NCBI RefSeq assembly: GCF_002266425.1
Contig: NZ_NPMN01000023.1
Span: 1 to 64,000 of the forward strand
DNA length: 64,000 bases
DNA from: Tissierella sp. P1
Lineage (GTDB): Bacteria > Bacillota > Clostridia > Tissierellales > Tissierellaceae
Reading direction: 5' to 3'
The notes under the pieces: generated by a model
Databases searched by the model: none
The model's input: only the letters and a program-made list of their open reading frames with translations
What the model was told of the DNA's origin: nothing
Translations under genes and position numbers: made by a program
In this document: one piece after another, positions 18,458-26,932 of the stretch
Position numbering within the stretch: position 1 is the first letter of the stretch
How the letters are laid out: each line of letters starts with the position of its first letter

Positions 18458-19213
18458 TTATTTACGATAGGCTTCAAAAGTAATGACCTGGTTATTATCT
18501 GTAGGATAGATACCAAATTTATAATCAGAAGAAATAGTAATATCACTAAATCCAACCTTCTCTAAAATCAGTCTAAATTCTTCTACTCCATACCATTTTA
18601 ATGGAAAACGCTCTAATTCAGTTTGTATTAATTGACTCTTATGCCATTTTTCATATCGAAAATGAGAAACTGTATATTGGTTAATAAAATTAACTTCTAC
18701 AAGTGACTCATTTAAGGTGATTAAATCCCCATTAGGAGTCTCCCAGGTTCTCGTTGAAGTATGTCCAATATTAAAATCTGATTGCATAAATATATCAACA
18801 ATAAGACGCCCACCTACGGAAAGATGTTCATAGAAGCATTTTAATCCATTAATGGCATCTATTGAATTTTCAAGCAATAGAAAAGAACCTGTAGGAATAA
18901 TAATTGCTTCATATTTGTGAGGTAGAGAAAAAGATTGCATGTTTTCCTCATAGAGATCAGCTCTAAGATTTCTTTCTTTACAATGGAGCTTACATAAATC
19001 CAACATCTCAGGAGAAGAATCGATACCGTCTACAATAAATCCTTTCTCCAGCAGGGGAATCAAGATACGGCCTGTTCCTACTGCTGGTTCAAGAATCCTT
19101 CCTTTGATACCCTTAAGTCTTTCCATATAAAATTCCACATCTCCAAATGAATGTCCAATAGGTTTATCTATGTTGTATACCTCTGTAGAAAGCTTACTAT
19201 AAAAACTAAACAT
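18458..19213 (-). CDS. Class I SAM-dependent methyltransferase
   Basis: This 251-aa protein has methyltransferase motif I as ILEPAVGTGRILIPLLEKG (about residues 40-58), motif II acidic residue in VDGIDSSPEML, and the following blocks EAIIIPTGSFLLLE and GGRLIVDIF. It belongs to a small-molecule methyltransferase group; the substrate is not evident. The start is supported by AAGGAGG 9 nt upstream. An imperfect inverted repeat upstream (19259-19310) could be a regulatory site. It is convergent with the transglutaminase gene across a shared terminator. Confidence 0.85.
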   Translation of the reverse strand: MFSFYSKLSTEVYNIDKPIGHSFGDVEFYMERLKGIKGRILEPAVGTGRILIPLLEKGFIVDGIDSSPEMLDLCKLHCKERNLRADLYEENMQSFSLPHKYEAIIIPTGSFLLLENSIDAINGLKCFYEHLSVGGRLIVDIFMQSDFNIGHTSTRTWETPNGDLITLNESLVEVNFINQYTVSHFRYEKWHKSQLIQTELERFPLKWYGVEEFRLILEKVGFSDITISSDYKFGIYPTDNNQVITFEAYRK

Positions 19214-19258
19214 ATTATTTTGCCTCCTTATGATTGTTATAAAGAAATGCTTTATTTT

Positions 19259-19310
19259 AATTTAAGCATATAGTAGAAATATCTTCTTTTTAGATGATAT
19301 GCCTTAAATT
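19259..19310. repeat. Imperfect inverted repeat upstream of the methyltransferase
   Basis: AATTTAAGCATAT (19259-19271) matches the reverse complement of ATATGCCTTAAATT (19297-19310) except for one bulged base. It lies 46 bp before the minus-strand methyltransferase start and could be an operator or a leader hairpin. Confidence 0.4.
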
Positions 19311-20024
19311 AATAATACCATTTAAGAGAATTATTTTCTTATCCTATCTTGCTAATTAAAAAAATTAAAGCAAAATCTCTTAATTAGAGGGGATAAATAC
19401 TTATTATATTATTGATTTGGCTGAATAGTCATCTTAGTATTAAGTTATTAAATTTAAAGGAGCATCATATTTTGATGCAAAGTTTATAGAACAAAATAAT
19501 AATAAGCAAAGAGGATTAATATTCAAGTTGTCAAAAGCTATAGCCTTAAATTGAATATAGAGAATTTATAGTATAAGAAGAAATGATTTTAAGTTATCAT
19601 AATTATGAAATATTAATATGTATTTCTTGGAAAGCATGGATTTTGCATTATTTAGGCTTATTTGTTATGCTTTTAATGAAATTAACAATTTAGAAGGTTA
19701 CCTACTTAACTATAAATAATTATTATAATGAATTAAAATCGTTGTATAGTATAATGTATTGTTTTGATTTTAAAGCTATATATTTATCTTTGCATGATTT
19801 TAATATAATACTTTATGCTTGATATTAGGCTATAAGTAGATTATTTCTTCTTATGGCTTTTTTGTTGTTTAAAATTAGATATTATGAATAAGGTAGCTTA
19901 CTAGCTAAATTTTCATATGGCATATCAAATAAATGTAAAAGGATATTATTAATAGGGGATATGTACAATTAAAGTATAGATAAAATTCTGTGTCTTGAAT
20001 ATAGCCAAAGGAGGAATATCTATT
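19311..20024. other. Gene-free stretch holding a duplicate of the 24.2-kb leader
   Basis: No gene is visible in about 710 bp. At 19409-19470 the sequence is about 70-75% identical, without gaps, to the leader at 24231-24293 of the XRE-methyltransferase gene, including an identical ATTAAGTTATTAAA and a ribosome-binding-site-like AAAGGAGC. It is followed here not by a gene but by the small palindrome GCATCATATTTTGATGC (19462-19478). The remainder is featureless AT-rich DNA. Confidence 0.45.
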
Positions 20025-20226
20025 ATGAGAGATATAGTATATAATAATTATTATTGGTAAAATGATTTAGTGAGGTTAAGAGCTTGGAGTACAGACGATT
20101 GGAAATGAGATTATCAAAATAATTTTGATAGTAAATCCTTAATGCTGGCAGATTATGAAATTTCATTACCACCAATGGTTGCAGCTTATGTATATATACT
20201 GCCTATGCTTGTTATTCTTCTTTAAA
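20025..20226 (+). pseudogene. Decayed N-terminal fragment of a GNAT acetyltransferase
   Basis: ATG at 20025 follows AAAGGAGGAATATCTATT, an excellent ribosome binding site. The frame reads MRDIVYNNYYW, stop, NDLVRLRAWSTDDWK, stop, DYQNNFDSKSLMLADYEISL and PPMVAAY. This matches the start of GNAT proteins in which the two stops are Gln (CAA to TAA) and a Trp/Gly codon. The homology ends after about 60 residues and the C-terminal acetyl-CoA-binding part is missing. It is an old relic with point nonsense mutations plus truncation. Confidence 0.65.
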
Positions 20227-20357
20227 ATACCCAATATCCTTATGAGGGCATGTCATTTAAAAAAATAAAGTTGCTATCCAGCCAGTACATAAAATGAGAT
20301 GAAACCATACTTGATAAATGATAAGATATGAATATCTCTAAGGAAAGGACCAGTAAT

Positions 20358-21221
20358 ATGGAATGGAATGAAAAACTACAAAAAATTATTGATTATGTGG
20401 AAAATCATTTACAAAGAAAAGAGGAACCTATTGACGCTGAAAAAATCATTGAAATTGCAGGTTGTTCCTATAATTTTTTCCAAAAAGTATTTTCATATAT
20501 GAATGGAATAAGTTTGGCTGAATATATTCGATTCAGGAAATTGACTTTAGCTGGATATGATCTTAAAAGCACTGATATTAAAGTTATTGATTTAAGTTAT
20601 AAATATGGGTACGATTCCCCTACATCATTTACGAAAGCATTTCAACAATTTCATGGTATTTCTCCAAAAGAAGCACGAAATACAACAGTTGAATTACAAG
20701 TTTTTCCTAAAATGCAGGTTTCAAAAAAGCAGAGATATTCGTGGAGGATTGAACACAAATCATCACTGAGGCTAATAGGAAAAAGTATTAGGATTTCATG
20801 TGAAGATGGAATACATCATATAAAGATACCTGAGTTTTGGAATGAATGTCAAAGAAATGGTATTTTTTCTAAACTAATTTTCATGGATACAGGTATACCT
20901 AATGGAATATTTGGTTTATTTGGAAACTATGATGAAATAACTAAGGAGATTGAATATGCAATCATGGTAAATTCGAACCTTAAGATACCAGAGGAATTTC
21001 AGGAAATCATTATTCCAGAAGCTACATGGGCTACTTTTGATTGTAAAGGTGCTGTTCCACAGGCAATTCAAAATGGATGGAAATACCTTAATGAAGAATG
21101 GCTGATAAAATATCCATTTAGGCACGCCCTATGTCCAGAGTTGGAATGGTATAGTGCAGGTAATTCTTATGATAAAGACTATTTAAGTCAAATATGGATA
21201 CCGATTATTGAGGAGGAATAG
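20358..21221 (+). CDS. AraC-family regulator with GyrI-like effector domain
   Basis: This 287-aa protein has an AraC DNA-binding domain at the N-terminus (IIEIAGCSYNFFQKVFSYMN and VIDLSYKYGYDSPTSFTKAF) and a GyrI-like ligand-binding domain ending LSQIWIPIIEEE. ATG at 20358 was preferred over one at 20328 because AAGGAAAGG lies at the correct distance before it. It overlaps functionally with the next gene, whose start is only 3 bp after its stop, so the pair is translationally coupled and probably works together. It is a paralogue in architecture of the protein at 14219-15118. Confidence 0.85.
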   Translation: MEWNEKLQKIIDYVENHLQRKEEPIDAEKIIEIAGCSYNFFQKVFSYMNGISLAEYIRFRKLTLAGYDLKSTDIKVIDLSYKYGYDSPTSFTKAFQQFHGISPKEARNTTVELQVFPKMQVSKKQRYSWRIEHKSSLRLIGKSIRISCEDGIHHIKIPEFWNECQRNGIFSKLIFMDTGIPNGIFGLFGNYDEITKEIEYAIMVNSNLKIPEEFQEIIIPEATWATFDCKGAVPQAIQNGWKYLNEEWLIKYPFRHALCPELEWYSAGNSYDKDYLSQIWIPIIEEE

Positions 21222-21224
21222 AGA

Positions 21225-21689
21225 ATGGTACATTTAGTTTATTGTGATAATATTGGAAAAAAAGGCGAAAGGATTCTCGATAAGATTTTGGCAGGAACAA
21301 AAACTATGATTGTCCGAGGTGCAGCAGGTAGAAAAATACCACACAGCAGAGTATTTGCAGGAGAAACCCTTTATTTTATGGAAAAAGGAACTGCTAAGAT
21401 TACTGCTAAAGGTATTGTAAAGAATGTAGAAAATTATATTAAATTATCAGATGAGGAAATTTTAAAAATTTTAGGAGAAAATCAATCTAAGTTAAATTTA
21501 TCTGAGAAACAAAAAAGTCGTTGGCATAAAAAATGTTTATGTTTAGTTGAATTTGAAAATGTTCAGGAAATTCCTGCTTTAGACTTTGACCACCAAGGAA
21601 ATATGGATGATTGGTTGATTATCGAAAAAATTGAAGATGTTGTAGTTGGTACAAGTATTCCATACAATTATGATAAATCAAAATTTTAG
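21225..21689 (+). CDS. ASCH/PUA-like domain protein
   Basis: This 154-aa protein starts MVHLVYCDNIGKKGERILDK and contains KTMIVRGAAGRKIPHSRVF and GETLYFMEKGTAKITAKG, an arrangement I associate with the PUA/ASCH-like beta-barrel fold that binds RNA or nucleotides. Its C-terminus, DDWLIIEKIEDVVVGTSIPY, is well conserved in Firmicutes homologues, whose function is not established. The ribosome binding site (GAGGAGGAATAGAGA) lies in the end of the upstream araC-type gene, so the two genes form an operon. The fold assignment is moderate, the gene call strong. Confidence 0.8.
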   Translation: MVHLVYCDNIGKKGERILDKILAGTKTMIVRGAAGRKIPHSRVFAGETLYFMEKGTAKITAKGIVKNVENYIKLSDEEILKILGENQSKLNLSEKQKSRWHKKCLCLVEFENVQEIPALDFDHQGNMDDWLIIEKIEDVVVGTSIPYNYDKSKF

Positions 21690-21779
21690 GTGATAATATA
21701 TGGCAATATGGAACTCAGGGCGTGGCATAGTATCGGCTACAAATATTGTTATATCCATAAAGATGATTCTAAAAAATAA
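21690..21779 (+). pseudogene. Short C-terminal coding relic
   Basis: Immediately after the previous stop, a frame reads YGNMELRAWHSIGYKYCYI and HKDDSKK before TAA at 21777-21779. The AWHSIGY-K pattern recalls the C-terminal strand of GNAT acetyltransferases. No start or ribosome binding site exists. The region from here to 22062 is otherwise gene-free except for a second relic, YGEPYHK plus stop at 21927-21950. Confidence 0.35.
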
Positions 21780-22062
21780 ATAGATAAGATAGTCTTAGTT
21801 AGATGGATAAAGTTTATGCTCACGTAGAAATGAAAAAGTTTAATGTTTTTAGGAATAACCTTTTAACTAAAACTACGAGAAATAGCTGAATAAAGCTATC
21901 TTCATTTTAACCTTCTTTATAATAATTACGGTGAGCCTTATCATAAATGATGCAGACTTTACTTAAAAGTATTGATTGATATGTAAAGTAATAGTAAAAT
22001 TTAAAAGACTTTAAAGTATATTGATGTGGAAAATGATGATTAGAGATTGGAAGTGTGAAAAT

Positions 22063-22815
22063 ATGTATACAAAAACTGAAATACTTAGCATAGCAAAAAG
22101 ACAATTGGCCCTTGATTATAATTGTCAACTCTCAGACTTTGAAAAAGAAGGAAATACAATTACTGAAAATAAGCTTCTAGAGGGTAGACGTATCTATGAA
22201 AGTGATGGATGTTTCCTAAAGATAATTAGTATAGGGGGAAGGGCAATAATCTGTGCTGATGAAAAAATAAGACCTTGGCTTGAAGAAAAGATTCTAAAGC
22301 GAGATGCTAACTGGTTGTTTGACTATGATAAACTTAGGGCTATAGATAATAAATTAAGAGAATTTGGTCATGAAATTGATCAGATGCCCCACTTTTATCT
22401 ACCTAATCCTGTTACTTGTGATATAAAGCCCATTGCTCCAATAAAATGGTTTGAAAAGCAAGAGATATTACAATTTGGGGATGATAGCAGGTTTGATGAA
22501 GCTTTTGTTTTTAGTGAGAGTTATCCAGATGTTCTTGGAGTTGCCGCTTTTGATGGTGATATTATAATGGGTATGGCAGGAGCTAGTGAAGATAGTAAAA
22601 CCTTATATCAAATTGGCATTAATGTGTTGCCTAAATATAGGGGAAAAGGTATTGGTATAAATCTAGTTGCATTACTAAAACAGGAACTCTTAAAGCGTGG
22701 GAAGGTACCTTTTTATGGAACCGCAGTGTCTCATATAATCTCTAAAAATATTGCTATAAGTGCTGGATTTTTTCCTGCATGGGCAGAAGTATATTCAAAA
22801 AAATTAGAGGATTAA
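22063..22815 (+). CDS. GNAT family N-acetyltransferase
   Basis: This 250-aa protein has an N-terminal extension beginning MYTKTEILSIAKRQLALDYN, typical of a Firmicutes GNAT subgroup. The C-terminal acetyl-CoA-binding region reads IGINVLPKYRGKGIGINLVA, with motif A as R/G-x-x-G-x-G/A (about residues 195-215). The start at 22063 is chosen by homology of this N-terminus; the ribosome binding site (GGAAGTG) is weak. The acceptor substrate is unknown. The gene stands alone before the queuosine riboswitch region and has no obvious terminator of its own. Confidence 0.82.
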   Translation: MYTKTEILSIAKRQLALDYNCQLSDFEKEGNTITENKLLEGRRIYESDGCFLKIISIGGRAIICADEKIRPWLEEKILKRDANWLFDYDKLRAIDNKLREFGHEIDQMPHFYLPNPVTCDIKPIAPIKWFEKQEILQFGDDSRFDEAFVFSESYPDVLGVAAFDGDIIMGMAGASEDSKTLYQIGINVLPKYRGKGIGINLVALLKQELLKRGKVPFYGTAVSHIISKNIAISAGFFPAWAEVYSKKLED

Positions 22816-22852
22816 GTAAGATAGATTTAAAATATATCCAAATTTAATTTAT

Positions 22853-22881
22853 TTGACATATTTATTAGTAGCTATTATACT
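22853..22881 (+). promoter_or_regulatory. Promoter of the queT-queF operon
   Basis: TTGACA (22853-22858), a 17-nt spacer and TATACT (22876-22881) put the start of transcription near 22888, just before the riboswitch aptamer. Confidence 0.75.
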
Positions 22882-22902
22882 ATATTGAGAAAAAACTAAA
22901 TA

Positions 22903-22943
22903 AGACAGTTCGAAACCATCCTGTCTATAAATAAAACTAAGGG
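22903..22943 (+). promoter_or_regulatory. preQ1-I riboswitch
   Basis: The aptamer has the class I preQ1 layout. The P1 stem is AGACAG (22903-22908) with CTGTCT (22921-22926), the loop TTCGAAACCATC contains the conserved TTC and ACC segments, and the A-rich tail ATAAATAAAACTAAGGG (22927-22943) forms the H-type pseudoknot. A terminator follows at 22972. The downstream genes queT and queF are the expected preQ1 regulon, so preQ1 binding should turn them off. Confidence 0.88.
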
Positions 22944-22971
22944 TCTGTAAATAAGAATATTCTATTTTTAT

Positions 22972-22993
22972 AAGGCACTTTGTGCCTTTTTTT
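22972..22993 (+). terminator. Riboswitch-linked intrinsic terminator
   Basis: AAGGCAC (22972-22978), a TTT loop and GTGCCTT (22982-22988) run into seven Ts. It lies between the preQ1 aptamer and queT, so it is likely the expression platform. Confidence 0.8.
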
Positions 22994-23091
22994 ATTTGTA
23001 TAAAATATATTAATAATTTCTTAGTCTATTGTTTAAGGGATATGAAGAACCTTTCTTATTTAGAATTTACTAAAATTAAGGAGTGATAAGA

Positions 23092-23583
23092 ATGAATATC
23101 AAATCGTCAGCAATAGGGGAAGAAACTATGGCTAAGAAGGCAGCTATATCAGGGGTTACAGTAGGGCTTTATGTTGTATTGATGTATTTAACCCAAGGGT
23201 TTGCCTTTGGACAATATCAGATAAGAATAGCAACATCATTTTACGTTTTAAGTGGAATCTACCCATTTCTAGTACTTCCATTAGCGGTAGGGAATATGGT
23301 AAGTAATATACTTATGGGGGGACTAGGAATTCTTGATGCATTAGGAGGTTTCATAGTAGGGTTCGTTACCTCAGGAGCAATTTATTTGATAAAGAAATTT
23401 AAGTTAAATGATTGGCTTATGGCCATTCCAATAATCTTTGGACCAGGATTAATAGTTCCTATATGGCTTTCAGTTATACTAAATATACCTTATAAGGTGT
23501 TGGCAGCCAGTCTATGTATTGGACAAATTATTCCGGGAATAGTGGGAGTTATTCTTTTTAAACAATTACGAAACAGAATATAA
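23092..23583 (+). CDS. queT: QueT-type queuosine precursor transporter
   Basis: This 163-aa hydrophobic protein has about five membrane helices. It starts [20 protein letters not shown] and has the QueT-family block [20 protein letters not shown] followed by [16 protein letters not shown]. QueT proteins are substrate-binding (S) components of ECF transporters that import preQ1/preQ0 or related queuosine precursors. The start at 23092 has AAGGAGTG upstream. It is first in an operon with queF and under the preQ1 riboswitch. The ECF energising module is not encoded in this window. Confidence 0.85.
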   Translation: MNIKSSAIGEETMAKKAAISGVTVGLYVVLMYLTQGFAFGQYQIRIATSFYVLSGIYPFLVLPLAVGNMVSNILMGGLGILDALGGFIVGFVTSGAIYLIKKFKLNDWLMAIPIIFGPGLIVPIWLSVILNIPYKVLAASLCIGQIIPGIVGVILFKQLRNRI

Positions 23584-23609
23584 ACTTAATAGAAATGGAG
23601 GATATAAAT

Positions 23610-24107
23610 ATGTCTGGAAGAAAAGAACAAGAATTAGAAGGTATAACATTATTAGGAAATCAAGGGACAAGCTATAATTATAATTACAATCCATCTGTTT
23701 TAGAAACATTTGAGAACAAACACAAGGAAAATGATTATTTTGTAAAGTTTAATTGTCCGGAATTTACAAGTCTTTGTCCCAAAACAGGACAACCTGACTT
23801 CGCATCAGTGTATATATCCTATGTTCCAGAAAGACTCATGGTAGAGAGCAAGTCTTTAAAGCTTTATCTTTTTAGCTTTAGAAACCATGGAGATTTTCAT
23901 GAAGACTGTATGAACATAATAATGAAAGATTTAATAAGTCTTTTAGATCCAAAGTATATTGAAGTGTGGGGAAAGTTTACTCCAAGGGGAGGAATTTCTA
24001 TTGACCCATACTGTAATTATGGTAAGGAAGGAACAAAGTGGAAAGATGTAGCTGAAAAAAGATTATTTTACCATGATATGAATCCGGAGAATATCAATAA
24101 CAGGTAA
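23610..24107 (+). CDS. queF: QueF, NADPH-dependent 7-cyano-7-deazaguanine reductase
   Basis: This 165-aa enzyme reduces preQ0 to preQ1 in queuosine biosynthesis. It is the short, unimodular QueF. The catalytic Cys is in [13 protein letters not shown], with the Asp partner in QPDF, and the family motif [21 protein letters not shown] spans about residues 80-100. ATG at 23610 is supported by GGAGGATATAAAT; an ATG at 23595 contains that site. It follows queT by 26 bp. No queC, queD or queE is nearby, consistent with salvage of imported precursor feeding this step. Confidence 0.92.
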   Translation: MSGRKEQELEGITLLGNQGTSYNYNYNPSVLETFENKHKENDYFVKFNCPEFTSLCPKTGQPDFASVYISYVPERLMVESKSLKLYLFSFRNHGDFHEDCMNIIMKDLISLLDPKYIEVWGKFTPRGGISIDPYCNYGKEGTKWKDVAEKRLFYHDMNPENINNR

Positions 24108-24291
24108 AATTACTAAATTGAAATAAGACGAAAACTTTACATTAAGCAGTTCCCATAGGATAATATCATCCGACAGGATATAGTAAAGACTATTTTTTCA
24201 ACTAATATGGGAATTAATTCGCATATCACGTTATTGGTTTAACCGGATGGTTATGTTAGCATTAAGTTATTAAACTCAAGGGGGCCATTAT

Positions 24292-25407
24292 ATGAGAACA
24301 GTTAAACTTAAGATTGCACAATTGAGAAAGGATAAGGGAATAGGGCAGCAGGAACTAGCAGATGTATTAGGAGTATCTTTTCAGTCAGTTAGTAAATGGG
24401 AGACTGGTATAACAATGCCTGATATAACCTTATTACCAAGTATAGCTGAGTATTTTGACGTTTCTGTAGATGAATTATTAGGTTTAAAACCATTACGCCA
24501 GCAAGAATATGTGCCAAGAGATACAGATAACCGAGATAATTGGAATGGAAAGACTGACAAACTTTATAAAAATAGAAAGTATTTCTGGAATGATGACTAT
24601 CTAAGATTTCTTGTAAGAAATGTTTGGCATATAGAATCTCCAAAGGATATTATTGAATTTAGATGTGGAGATGGTTACTTAGGAATGAAATTACTTGAGA
24701 TTTTACCTAAGGGAAGTACTTATACAGGAGTTGATAGTGAATATTTTATTAATAAAGCTAAATTAAATTTTAACAATACTAAATTTGATGTAAAGTTCAT
24801 TCCATCAGATATATATTCTCTCGAGTCAAATGAAAAATATGATATGGCTATTTGTCAAGCTGGATTACGCCATATGAATAAGCCTATGGAAGTATTAAGA
24901 AAAATGGTGGATTTAGTTAAGGAAGAAGGATTTATCGTCTGTGTAGATGTTAATAGGGAATTTGAAAATGACGGGTTATATATTGATGATATTAGTTATG
25001 ATTATCTATGTACAGCATTTGATTTTCATAAAGTATGGAAGAAAGAATTAGAGTATGAAGGTAGAGACTATGCAATTGGAATGAGGCTGCCATTTTATAT
25101 GCAACAATTAGGTTTATATGATATTGACATTCGTATGAATGATAGGGTAATGTATGTAAATTCTGAAATGGAAGATTATGAAGAAAAAGTGCAAGATTTT
25201 ATTGAAATCAACGGATTGGATGAATCTTTTGATATTGGCAGTCAAGAAAATACTATTGAACTATTCATGAATCGAGGAATTGATAGAGTTGAGGCAGAGA
25301 ATTATATAAAAATGAAAGATAAGATAGCAGAATATTTTAGAAATCCTGAGAATAAAAAATCATTTTTAAAAGTACAAGGACTATTAATTACCTATGGGAG
25401 AAAATAA
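24292..25407 (+). CDS. XRE-type DNA-binding domain fused to a methyltransferase
   Basis: This 371-aa protein has an N-terminal Cro/CI helix-turn-helix (about residues 6-62; QQELADVLGVSFQSVSKWET) and a C-terminal SAM-dependent methyltransferase domain. Methyltransferase features are IIEFRCGDGYLGMKLLEIL (motif I, about 121-139), YTGVDSEYF and YDMAICQAGLRHMNKP. Such fusions occur in Firmicutes as self-contained regulator-enzymes, of unknown substrate. ATG follows AAGGGGGCCATTAT. The 60-bp leader before the start is duplicated at 19409-19470, where no such gene follows. The motif I Gly pattern (FRCGDG) is slightly atypical. Confidence 0.85.
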   Translation: MRTVKLKIAQLRKDKGIGQQELADVLGVSFQSVSKWETGITMPDITLLPSIAEYFDVSVDELLGLKPLRQQEYVPRDTDNRDNWNGKTDKLYKNRKYFWNDDYLRFLVRNVWHIESPKDIIEFRCGDGYLGMKLLEILPKGSTYTGVDSEYFINKAKLNFNNTKFDVKFIPSDIYSLESNEKYDMAICQAGLRHMNKPMEVLRKMVDLVKEEGFIVCVDVNREFENDGLYIDDISYDYLCTAFDFHKVWKKELEYEGRDYAIGMRLPFYMQQLGLYDIDIRMNDRVMYVNSEMEDYEEKVQDFIEINGLDESFDIGSQENTIELFMNRGIDRVEAENYIKMKDKIAEYFRNPENKKSFLKVQGLLITYGRK

Positions 25408-25544
25408 ATATAATATGTAGATGCACAATTGCTAGTAATAGTATTTTTTATAGAGACTACTATTTAAGTAATAGCGAGATAAAATATTTTAATATCAGAC
25501 CATTAGTATATCTAAATTATATATGGTGGCTTACAGTATACGAG

Positions 25545-25588
25545 GTCCTACTTTTCCTTGATTTATAAGGAGATGTAGGACTTCTCTT
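25545..25588 (+). terminator. Hairpin after the XRE-methyltransferase gene
   Basis: GTCCTAC (25545-25551) pairs with GTAGGAC (25575-25581), with an inner TCCTT/AAGGA stem; CTTCTCTTTG follows. The T tract is weak. Confidence 0.5.
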
Positions 25589-25666
25589 TGTATTTGCTAA
25601 TTATGACATCAAAGCTTTAAATTCAGTATTATAGAGGTTTTATACACAATTCTCGAAGGTTATTTT

Positions 25667-25836
25667 CATCTAATATATACTGATTTTATAATGGATTGAG
25701 ATTCAAATTCTTTAAAAGCTCTATTTAGGTGTTCATAAGTTGTTCCTAAAAATAGAGGAATTTGAGCTTGAGATGATATAATTTTTATTTGTTATATGCT
25801 CAGCTAAATAACTAGATAATCTATTTATAAAGGGAT
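25667..25836 (-). pseudogene. C-terminal relic of a Crp/Fnr-family regulator
   Basis: The complement reads RLSSYLAEHITNKNYI and, after a one-base shift, QIPLFLGTTYEHLNRAFKEF and ESQSIIK before a stop. This is the characteristic helix-turn-helix end of Crp/Fnr proteins (Y-L-G-T-T-x-x-H-L-N-R with a following K-x-F-E-x-x-x-I-I). The cyclic-nucleotide-binding part is absent and the frames are shifted, so only a decayed fragment remains in this 500-bp gene-free stretch. Confidence 0.55.
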
Positions 25837-25923
25837 AAAATTGTAAGAATTATTATTAAGTGTATAAATCATAAAAATTTGTATGTTATAATTATAAAAG
25901 ATAAACATATGGAGGAGATTATT

Positions 25924-26613
25924 ATGAAGTATGAAGTTATAATATTTGATGCAGATGAGACTTTATTTGATTTCAAAAAATCTGAAAGAGAGGCTCTTAG
26001 GTGTACTATGATTGAATTTGATATAGAATATGATGAAGAATATCATTTAAATGTATATAAGGATATAAATACGGCTATATGGAAAGAGTTTGAAGATGGA
26101 CTTATTACTCAGAAAGAATTAAAGGCTGAGAGATTTAAGAGATTATCAGATAGACTAAATGCTGGATTTGATGAATTTAAATTTGCAAAATCATATATGA
26201 AGAGTCTATCTTATGGATCATTTCTATATGATGATAGTATGGACCTTGTGGAAAGTTTGCATAAAGATTATAGACTCATCATAATCACTAATGGTCTTAG
26301 TGATGTCCAAGATAATAGAATAAGAAAATCTATTATAGCAAGATACTTTGCAGATATAGTAGTATCTGAGGAAGTTCAGGTATCAAAACCAGATTCCAGA
26401 ATATTTGAACACGCTTTAAATAATATAAAGTATACTGATAAAAGCAAGGTGTTGATGGTAGGAGATAGCTTAACATCTGATATACAAGGTGGAATAAATT
26501 TTGGTATAGATACATGTTGGTTTAATCCTAATAAGATTGTGAATGAAACAGAAATAAAACCTACCTATGAGATTTCTAATTTGATGGAACTTAAGGATAT
26601 TCTTAAAAAATAG
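25924..26613 (+). CDS. YjjG-like noncanonical pyrimidine nucleotidase (HAD family)
   Basis: This 229-aa HAD phosphatase has motif I VIIFDADETLFDF (nucleophile Asp, residues 5-17), motif II IIITNGLSD, motif III Lys in VSKPDSRIF and motif IV MVGDSLTSDIQGG. The sequence and length match the YjjG/YfnB group that dephosphorylates noncanonical pyrimidine nucleotides. ATG at 25924 has GGAGGAGATTATT directly upstream, so an earlier in-frame ATG was rejected. No partner genes are adjacent. Confidence 0.88.
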   Translation: MKYEVIIFDADETLFDFKKSEREALRCTMIEFDIEYDEEYHLNVYKDINTAIWKEFEDGLITQKELKAERFKRLSDRLNAGFDEFKFAKSYMKSLSYGSFLYDDSMDLVESLHKDYRLIIITNGLSDVQDNRIRKSIIARYFADIVVSEEVQVSKPDSRIFEHALNNIKYTDKSKVLMVGDSLTSDIQGGINFGIDTCWFNPNKIVNETEIKPTYEISNLMELKDILKK

Positions 26614-26680
26614 ATAATAATCAAGAAATAACTTGAATTGACATGACAGCAATATTATTATATGATTTACTTGTAACAAT

Positions 26681-26773
26681 ATGATGGTGAAAGGTGGAGT
26701 GCTATCCAAGGAAGAATATAATGAATTAGTTGGAATTATAAATATGTTTTTAAAATTATCCTATTGGAGTTAA
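26681..26773 (+). CDS. Possible 30-aa small protein
   Basis: A frame from ATG 26681 gives MMVKGGVLSKEEYNELVGII and NMFLKLSYWS before a TAA at 26771, immediately in front of a terminator. No clear ribosome binding site precedes this ATG; a GTG a little later has AAGGTGGA before it. It may be a real small peptide, a relic, or chance. The surrounding 319 bp contain no other gene. Confidence 0.25.
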   Translation: MMVKGGVLSKEEYNELVGIINMFLKLSYWS

Positions 26774-26802
26774 AAGACTAAAAATATTTTTAGTCTTTTT
26801 TA
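26772..26802 (+). terminator. Intrinsic terminator after the HAD nucleotidase
   Basis: AAAAGACTAAAAA pairs with TTTTTAGTCTTTT (centred near 26785) and is followed by a T run. Confidence 0.75.
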
Positions 26803-26932
26803 CTAATTATAATATCTGCTTATGGCTTTTTCTACGGGCTAAGCATAATTATTGTATTTAGCATAATATTTAATCTATTATACAAATGGGTAAAATATAT
26901 TTAGTGAAATTATTCGAAAGGAGGATATATTT

